A DNA stretch of 64,000 bases from Planoprotostelium fungivorum. Its lineage: Eukaryota > Evosea > Variosea > Cavosteliida > Cavosteliaceae. Each line of letters starts with the position of its first letter. The first letter of the stretch is position 1. A model generated the notes under the pieces. That model worked only from the letters and a program-made list of their open reading frames with translations, was not told where the DNA came from and searched no databases. The DNA is taken from NCBI GenBank assembly GCA_003024175.1, contig MDYQ01000104.1:27057-91056 (forward strand), given 5' to 3'. A program made the position numbers and the translations under genes. This document shows, one piece after another, positions 24,222 to 36,383 of the stretch.

Positions 24222-25331
24222 CTAACACAGCCCAATGGCCTGAAATAGTTCCCAGCTTGTTCTGTTTTCGATGAGCTCATCTTCGTTTGGACACCACACC
24301 TGGCTGTAAGCATATTTGAGAATATCTAGACGATCACTGTTGATCATCAATGGAACATCCACCGGACGACCTCCATCAATCTCCATCTTTGCAATCTAAA
24401 CATGTCATCAACACATGATCATCCCTCCACCACGATCACTCACGGACATGTGGCTCCATTCTAAAGAAGCCGGGAAGGCGCCTTTTTCTCTGCACCACAG
24501 ATAGCACTCCACTCTTCCCAGTCTGGATGCATCCTCACACACCGATTGAGGCATGTAGTGATGTATGCTCGAGGCCCACTCCATCAGGTCAACGTGTCCT
24601 TTTAGCACCGCAAAGTGATAGACCGCTATCGCTACTTGCTCTATGCGCACGTGATCCTCTACGATCCAATCCAATATGTGTTGCTGTCTGTATTTTATGG
24701 CGTAGCCGATGATCTCCCATGTTCTTTCCCTTGACCAAGAACTCCGGGGCGGTGGTGTGTACTGTCCTGCGGGAATCTCGGGCATGATCCAGACTCCATC
24801 TAGCGTTTCGAATCCAGCCAGCCACTTGATGATGTCCAAGTGACCTCCTGCTGCTGCTCCTGCCATGACCCTTGAACATTGAGTTCTATCTCTGAACCAT
24901 CTACCCAAGCCTGGTTTGAATTGTCCACCGCGTTGGATGGCCCACTTCAAGATGTCCAAGTGGCGAAATCTGGCGGCTTCAATGGCTATACACAACCAAA
25001 ACCGATGGCCTCGGTGTGCGTGTACCATCCTTTCAGTAACTTCACAGAGGTGCTGAACGATGGATAGTTGACCTCTCGCAGCTGCTGCCCGAACCTCTTG
25101 AGCTTTTCTAGAGGGTCCTCTGATGTTGGACGTCCACCAATCGATTAATTCTACAGACTCAGTGGGGAACGTCAAACGATGGGTGCTGACAATCTTGGGA
25201 TGGGTGCTGTTGATGGCGTCGCGCAGCATAGAGCAAGAGAAAGCGACAGGTAGCAGTTGTCCACCTCCAAAGAAGCCTAGGATGTGTTTGATGACGTCTA
25301 TGGGGATAATAGCTATCATATCTTCCTCCAT
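24222..25331 (-). CDS. F-box-like ankyrin-repeat protein
   Basis: Two exons, about 350 residues. The N-terminus IIPIDVIKHILGFFGGGQLL is F-box-like and is followed by a divergent ankyrin array of the type found in amoebae: GQLSIVQHLCEVTERM, FRHLDILKWAIQRGGQF, GGHLDIIKWLAGFETL, QQHILDWIVEDH and KGHVDLMEWASSIH. Exon 2 adds ILKYAYSQVWCPNEDEL and ends LFQAIGLC. The intron (GTGAGTG...GTTTAG) joins HMS to IAKMEIDGG. Proteins of this type are common in large families in amoebae and giant viruses, probably as ubiquitin-ligase adaptors. Its amoeba-style intron argues for a host gene. Divergent from COX10 across 243 bp. Confidence 0.75.
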
Positions 25332-25574
25332 CCTTGCACCTCAAAGTCTGATTTCCTTGTGACGATTCTTTTGTTCACCGAATTATACTTTCCGCTGACC
25401 GAACCAACACAAATCTCAGAAGTATCTTCCTTTCTAGAAAACTGCCAAACGATTGAGAGGTTCGTGTGGTTTTGCTGCATGGACAACATCGCATGTTCGA
25501 AGATTGAAATTCAATTGTAGCCGGACGGAAAATTAGGGCTGATCCTCTCGCGATCACAGATCCGCCCAGGAGCG

Positions 25575-27024
25575 ATGCAGCTCCAATTGCCAATTCAATA
25601 CCCATTCACATGGAATAACACCTCGAACCATACGAGGTGGTCCCCTTACTCTTCTTTTTTTCCCAAGCCTGTTAATAATGATGTCGGCCAACAGCCAAAA
25701 TCGCAGACAGCGAGCACACAAACCCACATTCAATCACACAAGAGTCAAGCGGTGAGACTTATAGATTCGATAGAGATGTGATTGTGATGATATCATCTCA
25801 GGCGATACGATACGGTCCACTCCTGGGTGGAGCGAAAGAGAGAACGCTGGGCAATCAAATATCAGCTTACATCTCTTTATCTAAGCCCAGATTGAGTGCC
25901 TTGGTCTTAGTTTCCACCGGAATCGGTTATCTCATGACCCCCGGCCCTGTAGACGGGGTCAAATTTACTTCTTGTTGTGTGGGAACTGGATTAGCCATCA
26001 CAGCTGCCAACACATACAATCAGTTCATCGAGATCCCAAGAGGTGAAATCCAACACGAACATCTATCCACGAATCGACTCACGTACAAAAGATGCAAAGA
26101 TGAGCCGAACCACCGATCGAGTGTTACCCAGCAGTCAGATCACCCCCAACGAGGCTCTCGTCTTCGCCGCTCTCTGCACCGTGGGAGGCACAACCCTCCT
26201 CGCCTCTCGTGTCAACTTCTCGGCCGCAGCTCTGGCTCTCGTCAACATCGGCCTCTACGGTGCCATCTACACACCTCTCAAAGTCATCCACCCCATCAAC
26301 ACCTGGGTCGGTTCAGTGGTGGGCGCCATACCTCTATTGATCGGTTGGGTCGGTGCCACCGGTGAGTCTACGTCCATCATGGATGATTCTGAGAGGACAA
26401 AAGGGGAGATGAGCAGTGGAGGATGGGCTCTCTTTGCCCTGCAGTACATCTGGCAGATTCCACACTTTCTGGCCCTGTCGTGGAATCTGAGAACGGATTA
26501 CGAGAAAGGAGGTGTGATGATGATGACGATGGATGGGAGTGAAGAGAGAAAGGATACAAGATGTTGTCCAATGTCGATCCAAAGTCGGTGGCTCCCCAGT
26601 GTCTGTACTGGAGTCTGCTCATGCTGCCCGTTGGTCCCCTCTGCAGTTGGGCTGGTGAGTCTCCTTTGTCTATCCATCTCTCATCATCACGTCTCTTCGT
26701 CTCAACATCATCTCATGATGAGAGAATGACGCTCCTCAGGATTCATCGATCGTGGTTTCGCCTTCGACTCTACCCTCTTGAACGGAACGATGGTCTACTA
26801 CGCTTGGAAATATTACAAGGAGGAGGGAAATGAGAATAACAACGCCAGGGCGTTGTTCAAATGCACCATCTTCCACCTCCTCGCTCTATATGGTCTCATG
26901 GGCCTTCACAAGGTGAATCGTCTTCTGTTGTCTCTTCTCATCCTTGCAGGCCCTCGTCCGTGAGCCTGTCATCCGTGTGGTGAAGAATCTATTCTCTCCG
27001 ATTTTCGGTAAATGGGTGGAATAA
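25575..27024 (+). CDS. COX10: Protoheme IX farnesyltransferase, mitochondrial (COX10)
   Basis: Converts heme B to heme O in the mitochondrial inner membrane for cytochrome c oxidase. The N-terminus is rich in Ser/Thr/Asn with few acids (MQLQLPIQYPFTWNN), as expected for a presequence. UbiA-type signatures: ISLSKPRLSALVLVSTGIGY, ANTYNQFIEIPRDAKMSRT (substrate-binding N-x-DxxM region formed across an intron), GLYGAIYTPLKVIHPINTW, GAIPLLIGWVGATGE, and the second motif region ALQYIWQIPHFLALSW. Roughly eight hydrophobic helices. It ends SPIFGKWVE. The residues normally DxxxD in the first motif are partly replaced (EIPRD). About six exons, intron donors GTGAAA/GTGAGT. Confidence 0.92.
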
Positions 27025-27215
27025 ATGTGCTCGTGATGATCCAGTGTCGATCCATCTTCTCATGGTGTCCCAGATTTCTTCGGGCATTGAATGCACCTGC
27101 GATCTGTCTGTTACTTCAAACGCACCCCTTCAGACGACCAGAGTTCAACGATCACAGAGTCACATGAATCATTTCACAAACAGTGTGTCAGATGTCAGAA
27201 TTTCGAGGAATGTTC

Positions 27216-27270
27216 AAGTTGAAATACTCGGAATTCTCAAGTTGAAATACTCGGAATTCTCAAGTTGAAA
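27216..27270. repeat. 23-bp direct repeat in the PARP promoter region
   Basis: Two perfect copies of a 23-bp unit beginning AAGTTGAAATACTC and containing GGAATTCTC, plus a 9-bp partial third copy, end 36 bp before the PARP start codon. The position suggests promoter or 5' UTR. Confidence 0.9.
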
Positions 27271-27306
27271 GTCGTTGTTTCTTCTGTGGAGTAACAATCG
27301 ACAAAC

Positions 27307-30300
27307 ATGCCGAAGAGGAAGGTGGAAATCAAAAGCGACGAGGTAGATGGAGCCAAGAAAGTCAAGTTGGAGCCATCCTCGATGAAAGTCACAGAGCTTC
27401 GTGAAGAATTGAAGCGATTAGGACATGATTCCAAGGTGGGAACATCCGATAATGAACCCTGACTGATCGCACGGGATTAGGCATTGAAGACCAAGGCACA
27501 GTTAGTCGCAGCTCTGGAGAAACTTGTTGCATCGGATGCGGAACCTATACCTGAAGAACCAGAAGAACCATCACCAAAGGTAGTCGAATTGACCACCTTC
27601 AGAATCGACGAAAACAAGACTCTCTCTTATTGTGCTCGATATGAGTCCACTGGGGATCAAGATGAGGAGGTGACGGACGTCCGATGGATGTCATTCTCAC
27701 ACAAATAGGTCGAGGAAGAGTGGCTGGAACCGTCTGTCCACTTGAATCTTCCACTCGTAATGGTCAGAGAGTTTGACAAAAAGATGCGAAAAGAAACCCT
27801 GGAGCAGATGAGATCAGCCACCCAATCGAGGTATTGTGAAACTCCATCAGTGGTGAAAGTCATGCTGTTCAGGGTCATCCCAGAATACACCGAAAAGTGT
27901 TGCGAGAATTGCATGCTGAAGGGATTGGACAATGCATTCCATCGAAGGGATCTGACTGGCTACAAGCTCATCCGAGACCACTTCGTAGACCATGATAGCA
28001 AGATCAGGGTATCGACTCACATCCAGCAGAACCACGTCTGGCAGACCACCAGCCCGAAAGATGAAGAGTGGTTCAATTATCTCTCCCCGGAAGTCACCTC
28101 GATTCACAGCCTGACCTTCTCTTCTCTCCTCAGTCTCTCCGCTTTCCAGTTCATCATGGCAGAGTGATGCATTTACATCTCTTTTCCAAAATTGATTCCA
28201 AGCCCAGTTTGAAGACGGATGTGGACCGTCTGTGGAATTTCGTGGCCCTGTTGATGGAGAACGGAGACGCCGAATCACTGAAGAAGGTTCTACCCATACT
28301 CTACCAGGCAGAAGCTCCACTGAGGGAGATACCTCCACCCATCATCGAGCCAGGAAGGAGGAGAAAGAGCAAGAGATATGTACCACCTCCCTTCCTTACC
28401 GAATTACATATCTTGGCTCTCACAGCTGAGAACGTTGCAGATCTAGAAGGAAAATTAACACCGGAGGTGATGTGATGATGATCATCATCATCATTCTGTA
28501 GGGAGAAACTCATTCGAACAGGCTGTAGAGAAGAGAACGAAACAGAATCACATTCCCCTCCATTTCTCAGCTCTCAACAACAATCCCGACATCGCACGAG
28601 CACTGATGAGAATGAACCCTAAGTGAGTCGATTCCATGGTGATGTGAGGCTGAAGAGATGCAGCACCGCAATCTTATGTGATCAATCCGGTCGTACTGCT
28701 TTGTATTATTCCATTCGAACGACAGGAAAAGGAGAGGCCGTGAAGGGTAACGTCATGCTGCCGTCTGAGGTGAAGAGGAAGAGGGCAGAGAAGGCGGAGA
28801 AGGAGAGAGAAGAGACGAGGAGACAGGCAGAGGAGAAGAGACAAGAGGAAGCGAAGAAGAAAGAAGCGGAGAGACCGAAGGAAACGAAGAGCACTCGATC
28901 GAGGAAAATATTGGAAGAAGAGATGGAGGTGAATCAGATCTGTTCGTAACACGAAGGAGAATGACGTGAGATAGATGGAGGAGAAGACAGAAGAACCGAA
29001 GAAGGAAGAGGAAGTGAGAAGCAGAGAGGAGATAGAGGCCAACAGACAGATCGAAGCCGCGAAAAAGCTTCCCACGGAAGATCTCGTGTACATCTTAGAG
29101 ACATTTGGGTTGAACCACAAGAAGGGAACGAAACAAGAGATGTTGGAGAGAATGCGTCCCGTCTTAGCTTCTGGTCAACACATCGTCTCTTATGATTCTC
29201 TCTCATTGGGTGAGCTATTCTCTCTCCTCTCTTCATCTTTCTCTTATTTCTCTCTTCTCTTCTTATTTCTCTCTTCTCACTCTTATCAGATGAGTACGAA
29301 CCAGATTACATATTTCCACCCAATACATCCCCCGTCATGTTGGCTCTCCTCTTCCCCAATGGAATGGATTCACTCGATCTACACCCCTACTTTATGACCC
29401 TTCACTCGTCCGATAATCTGATCACGAGGGCAGCTCAAGTTGGAAACATCCCCAACTACGAAGCTCTCTGTCTGTACAGTGAACAATCGATCGTAAAAGG
29501 TCTCGATTCTGCCAATTTGGTGAGATCATTCCACACATCCAACATGATCGGACTCATCAACATGTAGGACGTCTTCCAATGGATCGTGGAGAGGAAATTC
29601 TTCCAAGTGTTGAAGAATGGCAATCTCTCGCGTAGATTGGGTCTCTCCATCAACAAAGATGACGTCGAATTCCAGAAACTGTTCACCTTATCCAAGTACC
29701 ACGCACTGACGGACGATCTAGTCCAACAGTGCATTGCATCACCCATCGGTCACATGGCCCTCAAGGACATCATCACTGTTCCTGGAATATCCGTCAAGAT
29801 ATCCAGAACTCAATCTCACTCCCCCATCCACCAGGTGATTCCACTCGATGATAGAAGAATTCTCAAGGAGATCTCACAGGCGGTATCTGTGGGAAACATT
29901 CTTGCATCCGAACTGTTGATCTCCAATGGAGCAGATGTGAACGACGTGGATGTGAACGACTACCCCGTCATTTTGAGGGCCGTAGCCTCTCTACACTTCC
30001 CCTTGGCTGAGAAATTGATGAAAGCCGGTGCCAGACTGAAATCCTTGGAGGAGAAGGAAGAGGAAGAGAAGGAAGAACAAGTCGTGGACATCGATTTCTT
30101 AAAGTCCATCTCTCGTCCCATCTTCCAAGGCATGGTGAGTGACTCTTTAGAGAAGAAGGAATTGAAGTGTACGAGGTGTTTGTCATATCTGGAACCTTCA
30201 GGATGGAGATGTCCTCCCTGGCTCGGTTGGTGATTCAATACGGAGCTGAAGTGAGCAAGACACCCACCGGAAGGGTGACTCATCTGTTGGCGGGAGATCG

Positions 30301-33300
30301 AGGTATGACTGAATACGGATCCATCACGGGCCCTGGCTCTAAGAAGTGGAAGGACACGATGGTGAGAATGATTCTCTTTCATACCATTGCGAGATAACCT
30401 GAAGAATATTTCAGGCATTACGTCCGGTGGTGGTGAGAGAGGATTGGATCAATCGCCAGATCAAGAAGAACAAGCAAGATCGAATCATCTACCTCGGTGA
30501 GGGACAAGAGGCGGTAGCTCATTCTGCACTGTACAAGCTGCTCGCACAGAGTCACTTTCACAACAACAAGCACCTCTTCACTGTCGTTCGATTCCTCTTC
30601 GATCACGATGCTCCATTGGAGGAAGATGCATTCGATTATTTCGTCCAACATTCTGATGATGGAGAGACTCTTCGAATGATCTTAGACTATGACAGAGAGA
30701 AGAACGGGTCGAAGGTGAGACCATCTTGGATACATATATCGTGACGTGAAATCCAGTTGATGAATCGAAGAGTGCGTGGCAATACGGTCTTGATGAGATA
30801 CATCGTTCAGAACAAAACGCGATCGGCACAAGTGGCGATGGATTTCACCAAGGATCTCAACGATCATCAAGATCCCATACCCCATGAAGAGTCTCTCTCC
30901 ATTCTCCACCTCATGGTTCAATCCAACAACCTCACTCTCCTCACGACAGCCATCAAGATGTGAGTCACCTCTCCGATATCACGAGAGAAATGGATCTTAT
31001 CGTCCTCTTTATTCATATCAAAATAGGGGAGCCGATCCCAACATCAAAACGTTACAAAAGAAGACACCCCTCATCGTTCATTGCGTCAGACAACAGCGCT
31101 CAGAGTGTTACTTGTACCTGGCTAGGTGAGGGAGAACGAGAGAAGAAGACTCACATCGATAGTTTGCCTCAAGTAGACGTCAACGCAAAAGACCAAGAGG
31201 GACACACCGTGTTGACCCTCATGGCCTCTCTGAACAACATTACACTCCCACAGGATCTATCTCAGCACATTCTAGATCGAAAGAAATTGAAGCAGATGTC
31301 TTCCGATCAGGTGACGATCACACGAACATCTCTATGGATGAGCTGACACCGATCAGATGACAGAGGACACGGTGACGGAGTTCGATCTGACAGTTCGATA
31401 CACAGGAGAGAATCTGATGAATCTACTGTGCAGGAAATCTGAGGGAGTATCAGACATCAACTGGGTCCTTCAGTTCCCAGAGATGATAGACGATCTCACT
31501 CACCCCGTCTGTCTCGCTCTGGAATGCCATGTGATATCTCATCCGTCAATTCCTCATTATCATCTCATAACACATGAGGCATATCACATCCATCATGCAA
31601 GAGATGAGAGAGTGGACTCACACAGAGATGTAGAAATGGTGGCTCGCTGTGTTTCTCATCGAAAAGGGAGCGGACATCAACAAGAGGGGAGCCAACGGTC
31701 ACACTCCCCTCTACACCGCTTTAGTGAGGAGAGCCAACATCTCCTACTGGTTCCTCAGACATCCCAAACTCGATCACTCGAGTGAGAAGCCTTTCTAGTA
31801 CATTCTTCTCATCCACACAGGGGCTCTGTCTGACGTCACTGAGAGGGGAGATGCATTCCAGATCCAAAGCATCTTGGATAAACTCTCCGATCTGACGATG
31901 AAGGAGAGGGCGGACGCCGTGAGAAATCTGACGCTGAACAATACCACCGTGGATCATCCTAGCCGAGATGCCTTCGTCACTCAGTTCATCGGAGATGACT
32001 TCACCACCATCTTCTCGGATATCTTTTGTGCTTCGGTCAGTCCTTCTCCTCTTTCACCTCTGACATTTCCACCAGAACCACTCCCAGGCTGTGAGAATCA
32101 TCGAAGGCAAATATTGGAAGACGAAGATATTGGAGTCACCGGAGCTTCTCACCGTGGAGAATGCAGAACACAAGACTACATTGCATTACCTTTTGAGCCA
32201 CATGAGCCCAACAGAGGTCTTGAAGCTTGAATCCCTATTGAAGCAACACCCCCACGTGAGATCTCATTCACCTCTCACTGGAAATTCAATTGACGACGTG
32301 AAAGGTATTATCTCACGTGGATAGTTTGGGTAAGACCATCTTCCACCATTTTGCAGAATCGAGAACCGATCTTCAGTCTCTCCTGAACATCTCCTCTGAA
32401 TCCATCTCCACACGAGACAAGAGAGGAATGACACCACTTCATTACCTCCTTGACAGTGACAACTTCTCCACCATCCGTCTGTCCCAGATCCTCATCTCTC
32501 ACGGTGCGGACCCAACGGTGAAGAACGAAGAGGGTCGCACTCCCATCGACTTGGCCTCCAATCTCCCTCCCCTCCTGGCTCAGAGGGTCTTCTCCATCAT
32601 GTCCACCACAAGTGATACCAAGTGGAAGGAGAGTGTGAGGGAAGGACTGGAGAGGGTAGAGAAACAGTGGAAGGAGAGAGCGGACAAGAGTGAAGAGAAG
32701 AGAAGGGAGAAGATAGACAAGATGAAGAAGGAAGCGGAGGAGATCAACGAAAAGTACAAGATGGAGAAGAATCAGATGAAGAGGGCGGGCTCCTTGGGTA
32801 GACTCACGGACAACAAGAGCGTGGCGAGAGAATTAGACATTCCGTTCATCGCACCGGTGAGAGGGAAGAAGAGAAGAGATGGACTCACCAGTGTAGATTG
32901 ATGGAGCGTGGAAGATTCTGGTGGAAGATGAACAGATATGGGACACCACTCTGTCTCTCACCGATGTCAATGCTTACATCCACGGTACGAACAAGTACGC
33001 TCTCATGCAACTGTTGGAATGCAAAGAGCAACCCAAGAGAAACAAGAAGGGTGAGTGGACTCATCATCGGAGAAGAAATGAACGATACAGGGATCTTCAT
33101 TCCTTATCTGGGAGAGCCCTTCATGATCTTGAGAGAGTCAGGACACGTGGGTGGATCACCGAAACCGAAGAACGAGAGGATGTACTACTCCACCTTGGAA
33201 GAGGCCAAGGCAGAATTCACAAAGTACTTCCACCAATTGACCAAACAAGATTGGCCCTACAAGAGGGGACTGAAGAAGAACAACGGATACGCCGTAGTGG

Positions 33301-34616
33301 AGAAGATCTACGACATCAAGGTGACACCAGAGATGGAGGAAGAAGAGAAGAAGTCCAGTCGATTGGAAGAGAGAGTCAGAGATCTGATGGGATGCATCGC
33401 CTCCATGCCGATGATCCGTAAGGCCATGAAGAGGGCAGGTGTCGATTGGTCCACCCTCCCCGCTGGAAGAGTCAACAGTTCCACCATCCAAGAGGCCTTC
33501 GAGATCCTAAAGAAGATCGAAGACGATCAGATCACCCTCGAAGAGTTGACCGAGCAAGGACACAACTGGCAGAGCAAGGTGAGTTTCACACCATTGAAGG
33601 AGGCTGACGGGTGCAGGAAATGAAGGATGCAAACGAGAGGATCGCCCAGCTATCGAACGACTTCTTCATGTTGATTCCACACAATCTGTCCGAAGTGTCA
33701 CAGAGGAGTATTTCCAGTGAAGGCCAATTGGAAGAGAAGACGAAACTGTTGGAACGTCTCAGAGACATCGGAACGGCCGTCGATCTCATCTCCTCTCCTC
33801 CCGGTTTCAGTCAGGGTGATCTCTTCGATCCTCTACAACGTTGTAGATCGACTCACCTCCCCCAGGTGTCCCTCGATTGGATGCCATATCGTACGGATTG
33901 AACACCCGAATCACAGCCTTAGAAGCGACAGACAGAAGGTTCACCATGCTCACCGAATGGGCGAGGCGGACGCAGGGTGGCCTTCGGATGAAGAATGTCT
34001 TTGCGGTATCAAGGAACGAAGAGATGAGCCGATTCGAACCTTGGAGACAACAGAGGATCAGGGACACAGGTACCACCACACCCAACAACCTCTTGTTGTT
34101 CCACGGTACAAAGGTCTCGAACATGTTGGGTGAGAATCAAATCCAACTGTTCCCTTCTCATCGTGGCTACAGGTATATTGAGACACGGACTGCGTATCGC
34201 ACCATTGAATGCTCCCCGAACTGGACTGGCCTTTGGTAAGGGAGTCTACTTCTCTGATGCTTTCGCAAAGAGCCGTGGTTACAGTGATGGGAACTACATG
34301 TTCGTCTGTGAGGTGCGTAGTTGAGAGCGTGATCGTAGTGATGATGATGTATGGCTCACCTCGATAGGTGGCCGTAGGTAAACCCAAAGAGCTGCACTCT
34401 GGATTGTACATGGAAAAGCCAGAGGAAGGCTTCGATTCGACCAAGGGTGTGGGAAGGCAACAGCCAGAGTCAGAGTCCATCGCCATCCAGAACAATGGTG
34501 TCGGTATTCCCTCTGGTACAATCGAAACGGTTCAAGGTCCGTGGCTAGGATACAATGAGTTTATCGTCTACGATGAATCGAGAGTCAAGATCAAGTACAT
34601 CATCCAATGGGTGTAG
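27307..34616 (+). CDS. Poly(ADP-ribose) polymerase with SAP, ankyrin and WGR domains
   Basis: Very long multi-exon gene. Order: a SAP-like DNA-binding motif ([31 protein letters not shown]); a Glu/Lys coiled segment near 28740-28930; a second SAP-like motif ([20 protein letters not shown]); many degenerate ankyrin repeats (for example [31 protein letters not shown]); a WGR domain ([34 protein letters not shown]); the PARP regulatory helical domain ([20 protein letters not shown]); and the catalytic domain with [29 protein letters not shown] and [16 protein letters not shown]. The H-Y-E triad residues are all present, so polymer synthesis is likely. Exon joins were not all worked out, and a split into two genes cannot be fully excluded. 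Confidence 0.85.
33833..33846. repeat. Intronic palindrome CTACAACGTTGTAG (copy 3)
   Basis: Exact copy of the RasGAP intron palindrome. It is inside the PARP intron that joins FSQ to VSLDWMPY (GTGATC...CCCCAG). Confidence 0.85.
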
Positions 34617-34698
34617 ATGAGTGATAGAGGATAAAACAACTTTCGTCCAGTGGAGTTCTTTGGATCGATGTAGATATGGTACATTGTATTTGTAAAAT

Positions 34699-36204
34699 TC
34701 AAGCAATCGTGAGGTGATCCCTGAGGGTGTTGAACAAGACAGGTGAATTCAATATGTCTCTGTGCTCCTGATCTTCAAATTCGTGGATTGTCACCCCTTC
34801 AGGGTCTTGTTCCTTCCACATTCTACGCCAATTAGAGTCTCCATGGTTCACAAGACTCACGCAGGGAGAACTGCCATCGAATAATAAGGCACTGTCTTGT
34901 CTCCACTAAAGAAGAGTGAGAGACGATATCACATACGATGTCACCTGGCTTTGACGATCTTTCCATCAATTTTGAATCTCTGTTTCGTTTGTGACGTTTC
35001 ATAGAGTACACCCCGTTCTAATTTGACATCTGAGTCGATAGAGAACGCCTTTGTGTGGTGATTGCGTTGAAAGAGGTAAGACATTTCCGTATCGAGGTTT
35101 TTACCTGCAACATCAGATTCTACGCGGGTGAATTGCCCACCATAGATGCACACCAACTTGACAGGGGGCTTCTCCATGCATGCCAACCCTTCAACTTCTT
35201 CCTCCTAATGACATCAGAGGGCAGATTTGAGGTGTATCACCTTTTCTGTGGCTACATTCTCTCCCCAAAAGTTGGGATCCGTCTTCTCAAAGACATCCCA
35301 AGTGTCAGGGCACTCAGCAGTCATCAAATCCTATCCTCCTGTGAGTGAGATGTCATGATATCATGTTCAGTCACCTTGAGAGATGAGAATGCGTAGTATC
35401 GGCTGTGGAAATCTCCTGGAGTTCTGAAATCGCTGAGTGAACCTAATAGGTATACCATACACACTTGATGTTCTTCCTATTCAATTCTAATGAGTTCCAC
35501 TGATATGCCAAGTGAGTGACCGGAGATAGATCCGTTCTCAGAGGTAAGAGCCAGGGAACTGTGCGTGTCATCCATCATCTTTATCCCGTCCTCACGTGAT
35601 CCCATCCCTCGACACATTCTCAGAGCCCTCGCGGGATGCAGCCCTAAATTATCCATCTCGAAACTGACTCCTGATAACTAGACGGATCACAGGATGTTGA
35701 GAAGAGCGGCTCACCATGCCTCGAATGGACATACAATTACCCATCCAAGGAGCGGAGACGGAAAAGAAGGAGTCGATGTGAGCGTCGATCCATTCCTGCC
35801 CCCTCTGTCGTTTCAACCACTGTAAGAAGTAGTGGACCAATTTATTCCCTGGTCGTGTGAATGGCCAGTTGTACAAGTCGATCGAGGCTCACCCATCGAA
35901 TGCGCCACGAGAACGACCCGCCGCCCGTTGTTCCTCTGCTTCAAGGCCTCGATCAGATGCATCATTTTAGTCAATTTGGCATCTCGGGTCTCCAATTTGC
36001 TGGGAGGAATTCTCCAGTCGTACTACCCTCATCAGAATCAAGTCAATCGGGTTTCTCACCCTCTAACTCGTCGAGCGAATTCCTCACTTGATTCTGCGCG
36101 ACCTTTCCCAGGCTGATCCACAGCTCCTCACAATTGTGAGTCCATTCAGGCAAAGGACTGTGGTGGATCTCAAGAGCCGTAGAAGCTAGTCCTGGGACCA
36201 ACAT
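34699..36204 (-). CDS. Lecithin:cholesterol acyltransferase (LCAT/PLA2G15) family enzyme
   Basis: Phospholipid acyltransferase or phospholipase of the LCAT family. The entry motif MLVPGLASTALEI corresponds to the family's PGLGGS start. YDWRIPPSK follows, then the serine elbow VVLVAHSMG, LVHYFLQWLKRQRGQEWID and SAPWMG, a typical lid and core. Later come LPWLLPLRTDL, LVCIYGGQFTRVES, the Asp region SGDKTVPYYSM and the His region EHRDILNSPVLF, giving a full Ser-Asp-His triad. About ten exons with 35-60 nt introns. The 5' end is not resolved: exons upstream of 36204, perhaps with a signal peptide, are likely. Lysosomal or secreted location is inference. It ends LRDHLTIA. Confidence 0.85.
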
Positions 36205-36383
36205 GACCCGACGTAACTGATCGGTGAGGAGTTCTTCAACATCATCGCAGACGCCTTACCTGACGCATTCTCATCTCCTTCTCACCGTGAGTGTGCCAGC
36301 AAACGGAAACTCCTTCGGTCAATACTTCGAAATATCTTGGACTCGAGAGGCGAGGTACGATTTTTTTCCTCTTGAGGTCGGGG

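Noticed and set aside
24408-25331. Viral origin of the F-box/ankyrin gene
   Set aside because: Such genes abound in giant viruses, but this one has a short amoeba-style intron and lies among host genes. A host paralogue is simpler.
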